DNA from: JABJAG01 sp038137215
Lineage (GTDB): Bacteria; Pseudomonadota; Alphaproteobacteria; UBA6615
Direction of reading: 5' to 3'
Length of the DNA stretch: 64,000 bases
NCBI GenBank assembly: GCA_038137215.1
Contig: JAYQBG010000012.1
Location: 1 to 64,000 of the forward strand
Positions 17,974 to 25,198 of the stretch are shown here, piece by piece; the stretch's first letter is position 1, and each line of letters starts with the position of its first letter. Made by a program: the position numbers and the translations under genes. The notes below the pieces were generated by a model. It was not told where the DNA came from and did no database searches. It worked only from the letters and a program-made list of their open reading frames with translations.

Positions 17974-18957
17974 CTAAAGGCCGAACACCCGGGCTGCGTT
18001 GCCGCCAAGAATGGCTGCGGCTTCGTCTGCCGGGCGCGCATCGACCAGTTCGAACAGCTTGGAAACATCGGCGGGCATTGGCAGATCGGTCCCGAACATG
18101 ACCTTTTCCGGCCCGGCGATATCGATCACCAGCTGCAGTGCGGCCGGGTCATAGACGATCGCATCGTAGTAGATGTGGCTGAAATACTCGCTCGGCATTT
18201 TGGGAATGTCGAACTTGGCGAGCGTCTCGACCCCGAAGAACATGTCCACACGCCCGCTGACGAAGGGCAGATAGCCCCCGCCATGGCTGGCGATGATCTT
18301 CACCCTGGAGAACCGCTCGAAGAAACCGTCGATCGCCATCCGTGCCAGCGCGATAGTGGTGTCATACATGAAGCCCGCACCCGGCATCAGAATGCGCTCG
18401 TAGCCGAAATTCACATCCTTGGCGCCCAGCGGGGCCGTGGGATGCACCAGCACCGGGAAGCCGCGCTTGTCCAGCACCTCCCAGACTGGCGCGAACAGCG
18501 GATCTATCAGATGGCGCGTGCCGATATGGGCGACGCACATGACGCCGACCGCGCCCAGTTCGATGCAGCGCTCCAGCTCGGCAATCGCGGCGTCGGGGTG
18601 TTCCCAAGGCAGGGAGGCGAACCAGCGGATCCGGTCGGGATGGGCCGCCTGCCCGGCCGCCATTTCATCGTTCGCCAGGCGCGCCGTGGCGATGCTGATT
18701 TCTTCATCGCCGAAATGCACATTCGGCGAGGTCAGCGAGACGATGGAGATGTCGATGGCCTCACGGTCCATCATCTCAACGCGCTTGCCGTAGTCGAAGG
18801 CCTCGACCTCCAGCGCACAGGCGGGCGTACCGTATTCGACGAGATACTCGCGGCTGTCGGCCTCATCGGCGATGCCATAGGCCGGCGCGCCGTGCTGCTT
18901 GATCATGTCGAGCCAGCCATAGCCGAACATGTGGGTGTGAATGTCGATGGTCGCCAT
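17974..18957 (-). CDS. amidohydrolase family 2 decarboxylase/hydrolase (ACMSD-like)
   Basis: TIM-barrel metal enzyme of the aminocarboxymuconate-semialdehyde decarboxylase branch, 327 aa. Metal ligands are H6 and H8 in DIHTHM, a His in LVHPTAP, a His in ASHGGGYLP, and the Asp of FGTDLPMP. This is the usual order of the branch. Reactions in the family include decarboxylation of aromatic ring-cleavage products and hydrolysis, so the exact substrate is unknown. The gene runs opposite to the CinA-C gene and ends 37 bases from it. Confidence 0.87.
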   Translation of the reverse strand: MATIDIHTHMFGYGWLDMIKQHGAPAYGIADEADSREYLVEYGTPACALEVEAFDYGKRVEMMDREAIDISIVSLTSPNVHFGDEEISIATARLANDEMAAGQAAHPDRIRWFASLPWEHPDAAIAELERCIELGAVGVMCVAHIGTRHLIDPLFAPVWEVLDKRGFPVLVHPTAPLGAKDVNFGYERILMPGAGFMYDTTIALARMAIDGFFERFSRVKIIASHGGGYLPFVSGRVDMFFGVETLAKFDIPKMPSEYFSHIYYDAIVYDPAALQLVIDIAGPEKVMFGTDLPMPADVSKLFELVDARPADEAAAILGGNAARVFGL

Positions 18958-19077
18958 GATCGGGCCCTCCGCAAAACCGTGTTGTTGAACCTGTTATGAG
19001 CGAAGCCGCGCGCGCCTGCATTCCGGCGGCCCACAGGGGGGATCAGCGAGCAGCCCAGAGAGCGGATCAGAACAAGC

Positions 19078-19162
19078 TGGTGCGGGCGGCCGGACTTGAA
19101 CCGGCAAGGCCGAAGCCGAGGGATTTTAAGTCCCTTGTGTTTACCAATTTCACCACGCCCGC
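19078..19162 (-). tRNA. tRNA-Leu (anticodon TAA)
   Basis: On the minus strand the 7-bp acceptor stem GCGGGCG pairs with CGCCCGC, followed by discriminator A and an encoded CCA. The anticodon loop reads ACTTAAAAT with TAA in the middle. The T arm GGTTCAAGTCC is canonical and a long class II variable arm (CGGCTTCGGCC) is present, which fits leucine. Length is 85 nt including CCA. Confidence 0.96.
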
Positions 19163-19239
19163 ATCGCGTGGACTGCAACTGATATACTTGTAGCGGAGGA
19201 CTCGACACGCCGACAAACGACAAAGCACACAGGTTTTCC

Positions 19240-19413
19240 ATGGACGGATTTGATATCGCGAGGCTGATCGCCCTGATCGGCGCCTTTATTCTGGTGGCAC
19301 CGGCCCTGTTCTACATCCTGCGCGACCGGCACGCGGCCATGCGCAACGCCGTCATCTGGTTCGCGATTATCGGCGGCCTGCTGCTGATCTGGACGGCGAT
19401 CTTCCAGGGCTAA
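19240..19413 (+). CDS. small two-helix membrane protein
   Basis: Unrecognised protein of 57 aa with two hydrophobic helices (about residues 8-26 and 38-54) joined by a basic loop (RDRHAAMRN). Start ATG 19240, stop TAA 19411-19413. The helix-loop-helix pattern and positive loop suggest an inner-membrane hairpin. The gene is divergent from the tRNA-Leu and ends seven bases before the convergent CinA-N gene. Its tight fit between two real genes and its clean coding look support it, but function is unknown. Confidence 0.6.
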   Translation: MDGFDIARLIALIGAFILVAPALFYILRDRHAAMRNAVIWFAIIGGLLLIWTAIFQG

Positions 19414-19419
19414 CCCGGG

Positions 19420-20202
19420 TCAGTCGTCCGTCTTGGGGACCTCGACCCCGCCATCGACAGGCTCACCGCCCAGATTGCGGATCAGGTCGCGTAATCGGTC
19501 GGCCGCTTCGTGGAGACGTTCGATTTCCGGCCCGCGGAAGACGAGATTGCTGCCCGGCTTGCCATCGAAGAAAAACGGATAACTGCCGACATCGATATCG
19601 GGATAGGCATCCTGCAACAGGCCGAGTTCCATGGCAATCGTACCTTCCGGAACAAAGCTGCCGACGGTGACGGATTCGAGGGTCACCCCGCGCTTGAGGT
19701 GCGGCTTGGCCGCCTCGAACATGGCCTGCATGATCCGCGGAATGCCCGCCATGACAAAGACGTTCTCGACCTTGAAGCCGGGCGCACCGCTGACGGGGTT
19801 TTCGATCAGCTCGGCATGTTCGGGCGTTTCGGCCATCTTCAGGCGGGCCTCGGTCACCTCGACCCCCATCTGGGCAATCCGTTCGCGCAGCAGTTTTTCG
19901 GCGACCGGGTGACGGATCAGCTTCTGACCGAAGGCCTTGGCGACACAGGCCGAGGTGATGTCGTCATGGGTCGGTCCGATCCCGCCGGTGGTGAAGACGT
20001 AGTCGTATTTGGCGCGGCAGGCATCCAGCGCCTCGATGATCTCGTCCTCGATATCGGCGACCACGCGGGCCTCGCGCATCTGGATGCCGAGCTTGTTCAG
20101 CTCTGCGCCGAGAAAAGACAGGTTGGCATCTTTCGTGCGACCCGACAGAATTTCGTTGCCGATCACGAGAACGGCGGCCGTGACTCGCTGGTTATCAGTC
20201 AT
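19420..20202 (-). CDS. CinA N-terminal (MoCF/MoaB-like) domain protein
   Basis: Competence/damage-inducible protein A domain of 260 aa, the ADP-ribose pyrophosphatase half of CinA. The motif FTTGGIGPTHDDIT is the family signature, and NEILSGRTKDAN at the N-terminus matches the substrate site. The C-terminal half has PGSNLVFRG. The matching CinA-C domain is a separate gene at 17448-17936, so the classical two-domain CinA is split into two loci here, as in many alphaproteobacteria. Role in pyridine-nucleotide repair is inferred from family data. Confidence 0.87.
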   Translation of the reverse strand: MTDNQRVTAAVLVIGNEILSGRTKDANLSFLGAELNKLGIQMREARVVADIEDEIIEALDACRAKYDYVFTTGGIGPTHDDITSACVAKAFGQKLIRHPVAEKLLRERIAQMGVEVTEARLKMAETPEHAELIENPVSGAPGFKVENVFVMAGIPRIMQAMFEAAKPHLKRGVTLESVTVGSFVPEGTIAMELGLLQDAYPDIDVGSYPFFFDGKPGSNLVFRGPEIERLHEAADRLRDLIRNLGGEPVDGGVEVPKTDD

Positions 20203-20231
20203 CGCGTTTTGCTTTCGACAAGGTGGGGATG

Positions 20232-20549
20232 TCAGGTCTTCGGGTGAGTATAGCCGAGCCCGCGCATACAGCGCGCGAACAGCCGGTCGTAATTGCGTGC
20301 TGCCTTAAAGTCGCGAGTGCTTTCGACCACGGCACGGGTGTCTGACCGTCCACCGCGATCGGCCGAGCGGATATCCTGGGTCACATTTTCGCTGCGCGCG
20401 GTCGCCCGCTCCACCGAGCGCCGGCAGGCTGTCTGATCGGCGCGGACCTCATCCTCGCTCGCGCCTTCCTTGACCCAGGCTGCACCGGTCCCGGCACACG
20501 CGGCCAATGCAAAGAGAAAAAGCACAGGAATGATGGACTTCAGCGTCAT
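20232..20549 (-). CDS. small lipoprotein
   Basis: Unrecognised 105-aa protein. It has a short basic N-terminus, hydrophobic core and lipobox LAAC with C18 as the lipidated Cys, so it is probably anchored in the envelope. The mature part is charged and contains two further Cys (in TACRRS and FARCMRGLGY). The CMRxxGY end is a common motif in small alphaproteobacterial lipoproteins. Start 20549 was chosen so that the signal sequence is at the N-terminus; 13 codons lie upstream in the frame. Function unknown. Confidence 0.7.
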   Translation of the reverse strand: MTLKSIIPVLFLFALAACAGTGAAWVKEGASEDEVRADQTACRRSVERATARSENVTQDIRSADRGGRSDTRAVVESTRDFKAARNYDRLFARCMRGLGYTHPKT

Positions 20550-20680
20550 GTCAGCGCCACCCTTGAGGTCATGTCTTCGCAGTATCACGCAGCGCGCGGA
20601 CAGTCAAAACACGCCCCTGCCGCGCCGATATTTGACGGGCGGTTGATCGCACTTACTCACGAACCTAGTTTGGCCGGATC

Positions 20681-21400
20681 ATGGAATTTCCCGACCCACT
20701 GATCCCCGGACGACTGGTCCGCCGCTACAAGCGTTTTCTCTCCGATATCGTCATCACGGAGGCGGACGGCACAGAGCGTGAAATCACGGCCCACTGCCCC
20801 AATCCCGGCGCCATGCTCGGCCTGTCCGAACCCGGCTCCGAGGTCTGGGTTTCCCCCGCCCGCAACCCGAACCGGAAGCTGAAATTCACCTGGGAGCTGA
20901 TCCGGGTCGGCGACCATATGGTCGGGATCAACACCGGCCATCCCAACACCCTGGTTAGCGAGGCGATCAAAGCCGGTGCCATCGCCGAACTCACCGGCTA
21001 TGACAGCGCGCGCCGCGAAGTGCGATACGGCGAGAACTCACGGATCGACATTTTCCTGGAATCCGACGGGCGGCCGCCCTGCTATGTCGAGATCAAGAAC
21101 GTGCATCTGCGCCGTGACCCGGACCAGGGCCTGGCCGAGTTTCCCGACAGTGTCACTGCCCGAGGGGCCAAGCATCTGCGCGAGTTGGGCAATGCCGTTT
21201 CCGGCGGCGCGCGGGCGGTGATGCTCTATGTCGTGCAACGCAATGATTGCGACCGGTTCGCGCTGGCCGGTGACATTGATCCGGCCTATGCCGCCGAATT
21301 CCGCGAGGCCCGGCGTCTGGGGGTTGAGGCAATCTGCTATGCATGCGAGGTTTCCGCCAATTCCATCCATATCGTGCGGCCCCTGCCGATCGACCTGTAG
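20681..21400 (+). CDS. sfsA: SfsA family nuclease-like DNA-binding protein
   Basis: SfsA homologue of 239 aa, first named as sugar fermentation stimulation protein A. It has LVRRYKRFLSDIV at the start, HCPNPGAMLGL in the OB-like part, and the PD-(D/E)XK-type core around RIDIFLE and CYVEIKNV, where the Glu and Lys of VEIK match nuclease active-site residues. The end is a conserved ANSIHIVRPLPI. It lies 28 bases before map in the same direction, a common alphaproteobacterial pairing. Role in the cell is poorly defined for the whole family. Confidence 0.95.
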   Translation: MEFPDPLIPGRLVRRYKRFLSDIVITEADGTEREITAHCPNPGAMLGLSEPGSEVWVSPARNPNRKLKFTWELIRVGDHMVGINTGHPNTLVSEAIKAGAIAELTGYDSARREVRYGENSRIDIFLESDGRPPCYVEIKNVHLRRDPDQGLAEFPDSVTARGAKHLRELGNAVSGGARAVMLYVVQRNDCDRFALAGDIDPAYAAEFREARRLGVEAICYACEVSANSIHIVRPLPIDL

Positions 21401-21428
21401 CCTGCCCTTAGCCCGGATCACCGGAACC

Positions 21429-22247
21429 ATGACCGATACACAAACCATGTCGCCCGACCCCGAAGCACGGCATATCCGGATTCACGGACCCGATGATTTC
21501 GAAGGCATGCGCTGGGCGGGCAAACTGGCCGCCGAAACCCTCGATCACATCACGCCCCTGGTGGTGCCGGGCGTGACGACCGAAGAGCTCGACAACGCCT
21601 GTCACGCGTTCATCCTGGATCATGGCGCCATCCCGGCCCCGCTGGGCTATCGCGGGTTTCCGAAATCCATCTGCACTTCGGTCAACCATGTGGTCTGTCA
21701 CGGAATCCCCGGCGACAAGCGTCTGTCTAATGGCGATATCGTGAATATCGATGTGACGGTCATTCTCGATGGCTGGCACGGCGATACCAGCCGCATGTTC
21801 CATGTAGGCGAGGTGAAGCGAAAGGCCGAGCGCCTGGTCGAGGTCACCTTCCACGCGCTCTGGAAAGGGATCGAAGTTGTCCGGCCCGGTGCGACGGTTG
21901 GCGATATCGGTCATGCCATCCAGGAATATGTGGAATCCGAGCGGTTCTCGGTGGTGCGTGATTTCTGCGGCCACGGGCTTGGCCAGGTGTTTCACGATGC
22001 CCCCTCGATCCTGCATTTCGGGGCACCGGGCAGCGGCGCGGAATTGCGCGAGGGCATGTTCTTCACCATCGAACCCATGGTCAACGCGGGCCGGTTCGAT
22101 GTGAAAATTCTCGGCGATGGCTGGACGGCGGTCACCAAGGACCGTTCCCTCTCGGCCCAGTTCGAGCACTCGATCGGCGTGACGGCGGACGGCTACGAAG
22201 TCTTCACCCACTCGCCCAAAGGCTGGGACCGCCCGCCCTACACCTGA
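21429..22247 (+). CDS. map: methionine aminopeptidase type I
   Basis: Removes the initiator Met from nascent proteins. The dinuclear metal ligands are seen in order: the Asp of NIDVTVILDGWHGDTS (two Asp), the His of GHGLGQVFHD, the Glu of FTIEPMVN, and the Glu of QFEHSIGV. Length is 272 aa from ATG 21429. The longer open frame (from 21228) runs through sfsA and is a shadow. Stop is 19 bases before the radC chimera. Confidence 0.96.
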   Translation: MTDTQTMSPDPEARHIRIHGPDDFEGMRWAGKLAAETLDHITPLVVPGVTTEELDNACHAFILDHGAIPAPLGYRGFPKSICTSVNHVVCHGIPGDKRLSNGDIVNIDVTVILDGWHGDTSRMFHVGEVKRKAERLVEVTFHALWKGIEVVRPGATVGDIGHAIQEYVESERFSVVRDFCGHGLGQVFHDAPSILHFGAPGSGAELREGMFFTIEPMVNAGRFDVKILGDGWTAVTKDRSLSAQFEHSIGVTADGYEVFTHSPKGWDRPPYT

Positions 22248-22266
22248 AGATCCAACCCACGATGCC

Positions 22267-23046
22267 ATGACCGGAACCGACGACCGCAAGGGACACAGAC
22301 ACCGTCTGCGGGAACGGTTCGCGGCGGATTACGGCGCGTCGATGCCGGACTACGAGTTGCTGGAACTGTTACTGTTTCACGCTGTTCCCCGCCGCGACAC
22401 AAAACCGCTCGCCAAACGCCTGATCGACCGGTTCGGCAGCCTGGCCGCCGTCCTTACGGCAGACGCCGGGGACCTAGAAGCGGTGAAGGACTCCGGTCCG
22501 GCTGTCGCGGGATTGCTGAAGGCGGTCAACCAGGCCGGACGGCGGCTGGCACGCGAAGATCTGGGCAAACGGCAGGAAATGGGATCCTGGGACAAGGTGA
22601 TCGCCTATTGCCGGGCCGAACTGGGTCACCTGCCCCGGGAGAGCTTTCACGTGTTGTTCCTGGACCAGAAAAACGGCCTGCTGGCGGCAGAAGAGTTGAG
22701 CCGCGGCACCGTCGATCAGACCTCCGTCTATCCCCGCGAAGTGGTCAAGCGGGCGCTGGAACTCAACCTGACCCAGGGCGGGCCGGCCGAACTGGTCGCG
22801 CCGGTGGAACTCGAACTGATCGAGACCTATCACGACGCCATCTGCGCCGGCGGTGTCAAAGCCTATGATCTGGACATGTGCTGGGAAGACTATCGGCGCT
22901 TTGCGCTATACATGCTGGTCTTTCCGGTCTTCACCGCCGCGATGATCGATCCGTCATCCGAGCTTCAGCGCACCGCGTTAGGCATGATCCTGAAGCGCGG
23001 CCTGAAAGCCGCCCATCGCCTGAATTCTGCGGATTTGTTTGCCTAG
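22267..23046 (+). CDS. radC: radC N-terminal part fused to phosphotransferase C-terminus (chimera)
   Basis: Residues 1 to about 167 are RadC: the helix-hairpin-helix-like start (MPDYELLELLLFHAVPRRDTKP) and the JAMM-domain start ending SVYPREVVKRALELN. The metal-binding HNHPSGDPTPS segment that should follow is missing. From about residue 168 the chain instead matches the C-terminal end of an aminoglycoside/ecdysteroid kinase-like phosphotransferase (ETYHDAICAGGVKAYD, then CWEDYRRFALYML). The frame is open across the join. RadC here must lack its metal site. Cause may be a genomic deletion or an assembly join. The gene borders the lower-GC stretch 23.1-25.2 kb. Confidence 0.75.
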   Translation: MTGTDDRKGHRHRLRERFAADYGASMPDYELLELLLFHAVPRRDTKPLAKRLIDRFGSLAAVLTADAGDLEAVKDSGPAVAGLLKAVNQAGRRLAREDLGKRQEMGSWDKVIAYCRAELGHLPRESFHVLFLDQKNGLLAAEELSRGTVDQTSVYPREVVKRALELNLTQGGPAELVAPVELELIETYHDAICAGGVKAYDLDMCWEDYRRFALYMLVFPVFTAAMIDPSSELQRTALGMILKRGLKAAHRLNSADLFA

Positions 23047-23061
23047 CCGTCGCCGTGCCGT

Positions 23062-23184
23062 CTAAACGGCCGCGATCATGACAATCCCGAGAATCAGGAT
23101 ACGGCGCATCAGACCGGGCCAGCGGTTCTGTCGCTTGAAGATCGGGCGTCGGGCCGGGATCGTTCCTGTGTGAGCCAAAGACAT
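23062..23184 (-). CDS. possible small peptide
   Basis: A 40-codon frame from ATG 23184 with GAGGA eight bases upstream. The peptide is basic for about 28 residues and ends in a short hydrophobic tail (ILILGIVMIAAV), like a tail-anchored or leader peptide. No family recognised. Could equally be chance. Confidence 0.3.
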   Translation of the reverse strand: MSLAHTGTIPARRPIFKRQNRWPGLMRRILILGIVMIAAV

Positions 23185-23458
23185 CGCATTCCTCGCCTTA
23201 TGCGTGTGCTCCAGCATCGCGTGCTGACCGTTAAGGATTGGTTAAGATATATTTCGTCGTAACAATCTGTTTTTGTTACGAAATTTATTTTGCAGAAAAC
23301 TCTGAGAACTACTGACGGACTACATCCCGCGTTTGTCGGAGCCACCTCGCGTTGCGAGGGCAAAGTAGGGGCACACCCACTTTGCCTGTAGTTAGTCGGT
23401 CTCGGATCAAATTGTGTCCGTCCCGGGACGGATACAAAGATCAACCCGTTGAAATTGA
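23185..23458. other. structured lower-GC intergenic region
   Basis: No gene seen. It holds three inverted repeats: 23251-23284 (ATTTCG...GTAACAA against TTGTTACGAAAT, two-base bulge), 23345-23359 (CCTCGC, loop GTT, GCGAGG) and 23359-23386 (GGCAAAGTAGGG against CCCACTTTGCC, one bulged A). The last two abut. Confidence 0.6.
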
Positions 23459-23788
23459 TTAATTAATTTCAATAGCTTGGCCGTAACTGACGTCCACGGA
23501 CAGCAAAATATGACTCACCGCAGCTTCCCACGTCTCAAGCATGGTAAGGAAGTCCGCGTTGTAATCTTCCATGTTCTCAAACCACCTCGAATTTTTTTCC
23601 TTCAGCAACTCGATCGACACGATACCCCTGCCTTGCGGGACCAACTCAACGAGCGCGCCGTCGATTGCTGACGACACCTTCTCAAGAAACGGGATGAACG
23701 GCTCCACCTTCAGGTGATCGTTATCCAGCGTCGTGATTGGGCAATTGATGCGCGCTCGTAATCCAGCGCCTGAATCGGACCGTATCAA
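23459..23788 (-). CDS. hypothetical protein, 109 aa
   Basis: Unrecognised soluble-looking protein with no signal sequence, membrane segment or clear motif. It is mildly acidic, with an aromatic-containing middle (NSRWFENMEDYNADFLTMLETWEAAV) that is predicted helical by eye. Codon use is less GC-biased than in the neighbours, in keeping with the lower-GC stretch it lies in. It is divergent from the glutathione peroxidase gene. No ribosome site stands out. It may be a recently acquired orphan or a spurious frame. Confidence 0.4.
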   Translation of the reverse strand: MIRSDSGAGLRARINCPITTLDNDHLKVEPFIPFLEKVSSAIDGALVELVPQGRGIVSIELLKEKNSRWFENMEDYNADFLTMLETWEAAVSHILLSVDVSYGQAIEIN

Positions 23789-23818
23789 ATTTATCTAGTG
23801 TAATTTGAAGCGAAACCT

Positions 23819-24424
23819 ATGCGAGCTCCCGTTTCACCGTGCAAAATTTTAGTCATAGCGTTGTGTGCGTTGTTTTCCGGCCCTGTTCAGGCGGCGGAGG
23901 GCGGCGTGCCTAGCGCCCACGATTTCAGCTTTATAGCAATCGAGGGTGATCCACTCCCTCTCGCTCAATTCGCAGGCAAAGCAGTGCTCGTAGTGAACTC
24001 GGCATCCCAATGCGGTTTTACGTCACAATATTCCGCACTTGCTGATCTGTGGGCGCGCTACCGCGACAAGGGACTCGTGGTCTTGGCTGTGCCCTCGAAC
24101 GACTTCGGTGGACAGGAGCCGGGCACAGAGGACGAGATCAAGCAATTCTGTGAAGTGAATTACGGGATCGATTTCCCAATGACTGAGAAGGTTCATGTGC
24201 GGGGCGAAAAGGCGCATCCCTTTTACCAGTGGGCCGCCACCCATTTTAGCCCTCTGTCGAAGCCGCGTTGGAACTTCCACAAATACCTGATTGCACCAGA
24301 CGGCAAATTGGTCGGGTGGTTTTCATCCGTAACCTCGCCGACCTCTGAAAAGGTTGTGAGCGCCATCGAGGAGCAACTTGCCCGCGGCAACCGCATTGCC
24401 ATAGGCGTTCACCGCGCACGCTAG
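23819..24424 (+). CDS. glutathione peroxidase family protein, exported
   Basis: Thiol peroxidase of the GPx family with an N-terminal signal sequence (basic start, hydrophobic core to about residue 25, PVQAAE). The peroxidatic residue is C65 in NSASQCGFTSQ, so this is a Cys enzyme, not a selenoenzyme. Q99 (FGGQEPG), W151 and N152 (RWNFHKYL) complete the active site. Length 201 aa. Export suggests periplasmic peroxide or lipid-peroxide reduction. It sits in a lower-GC stretch between broken genes, so horizontal arrival is plausible but not shown. Confidence 0.9.
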   Translation: MRAPVSPCKILVIALCALFSGPVQAAEGGVPSAHDFSFIAIEGDPLPLAQFAGKAVLVVNSASQCGFTSQYSALADLWARYRDKGLVVLAVPSNDFGGQEPGTEDEIKQFCEVNYGIDFPMTEKVHVRGEKAHPFYQWAATHFSPLSKPRWNFHKYLIAPDGKLVGWFSSVTSPTSEKVVSAIEEQLARGNRIAIGVHRAR

Positions 24425-24586
24425 GCAAGCTTAGCAATCCGATATCAGACAAAACCAATATGACGTTGGCGACTGTGTCAGGAAACCCAAGCAGTACGCC
24501 CCTGACGCGGCTGACTTCGCTTCCGAAGTTGTTGATTACGCTAATTGTGAAATTCAAAATCTCGACTAGTTTTTTGGGAAACACCC

Positions 24587-24697
24587 ATGCCACCTCTCAA
24601 GACCGCTCGCTTTGCCCTCAGAACCGCCCGCATCGCTGGTAAGGTGATCAAGCTCGGACTCCGCATCCAGCGCGCTCGCCATGGGCGTGGTCGTTAG
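24587..24697 (+). CDS. possible small basic peptide
   Basis: A 36-codon frame from ATG 24587 with GGGAA upstream. The product is Arg/Lys-rich (LRTARIAGKV, then RARHGRGR) with no acidic residues. No family recognised; low confidence. The stretch 24425-24586 before it holds no gene that I can support. Confidence 0.25.
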   Translation: MPPLKTARFALRTARIAGKVIKLGLRIQRARHGRGR

Positions 24698-24745
24698 ATA
24701 TCTGCCTGCGTTGGATTGGGCGCGGTGGGGAGATAAGATACTTGG

Positions 24746-24886
24746 ATGAAGTCGCTCCGGCCCATCCTCATAGCCTTCGCGCTGTCACTAGCTGCCATCG
24801 CTCCGGCATCAGCGCAGGATTTTCAGAGGGGTTTTGAGGCATATAACTGAGGTGACTTCGCCACGGTCCTGCGCGAGTGGCGGCCC
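24746..24886 (+). pseudogene. N-terminal fragment of a Sel1/TPR-repeat exported protein
   Basis: The reading starts with a signal sequence (MKSLRPILIAFALS..., APASAQD) and the first helix of a Sel1-like repeat: FEAYN, then a stop, then GDFATVLREWRP. The family has an Arg-Gly-Asp here, so TGA 24848-24850 looks like a CGA to TGA nonsense change. After EWRP the homology stops and the sequence becomes the 3' part of an SDR gene on the other strand. The fragment is therefore doubly broken. Confidence 0.65.
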
Positions 24887-25050
24887 AGCGGAATCATGTT
24901 GTTGAGCATCTCGGTGGCGTTGACGCCCATGGCTGCGCTGACCCGATCTTCGATAGTTTGCTGAAACTCGTTCTCGAGCGGTCCGGGCGCGATGATGTTG
25001 GCGCGGATGTTCCGGCCCGCCAATTCGCGCGCCACGGATATCGGTTTCAA
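24875..25050 (-). pseudogene. C-terminal fragment of a short-chain dehydrogenase
   Basis: On the minus strand the frame reads VARELAGRNIRANIIAPGP, then a helical segment, then NNMIPLGRHSR. These are the regions after the catalytic YxxxK of an SDR. The N-terminal two thirds, including the cofactor motif and the active site, are absent, and the C-terminus is cut where the Sel1-like fragment begins. No function expected. Confidence 0.65.
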
Positions 25051-25198
25051 GGCTCATGGAAGACTCACGGGGTCACCTGTTTACAAGTTTTCGCAAACTA
25101 CCCCCGGCTTATTGCACCGGCAACGCCCGACTCGTCTTGCCGGGGTATCACTCGCTCACCTAATTTGGGTCGAATTCAGGACAAGGCACAGGACGCTT

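Noticed and set aside
23400..23420. Possible integron attC-like GTTAGTC near the hairpins
   Set aside because: It does not fit the core site, there is no second site, and no integrase is in the window.
24246..24593. 115-codon minus-strand frame overlapping the peroxidase end
   Set aside because: Mostly antisense to the peroxidase gene, with no domain or ribosome site.
24848..24850. In-frame TGA in the Sel1-like fragment considered as selenocysteine
   Set aside because: The family has Arg at this place, no redox motif or GU-loop hairpin follows, and the homology ends shortly after. A nonsense change is simpler.
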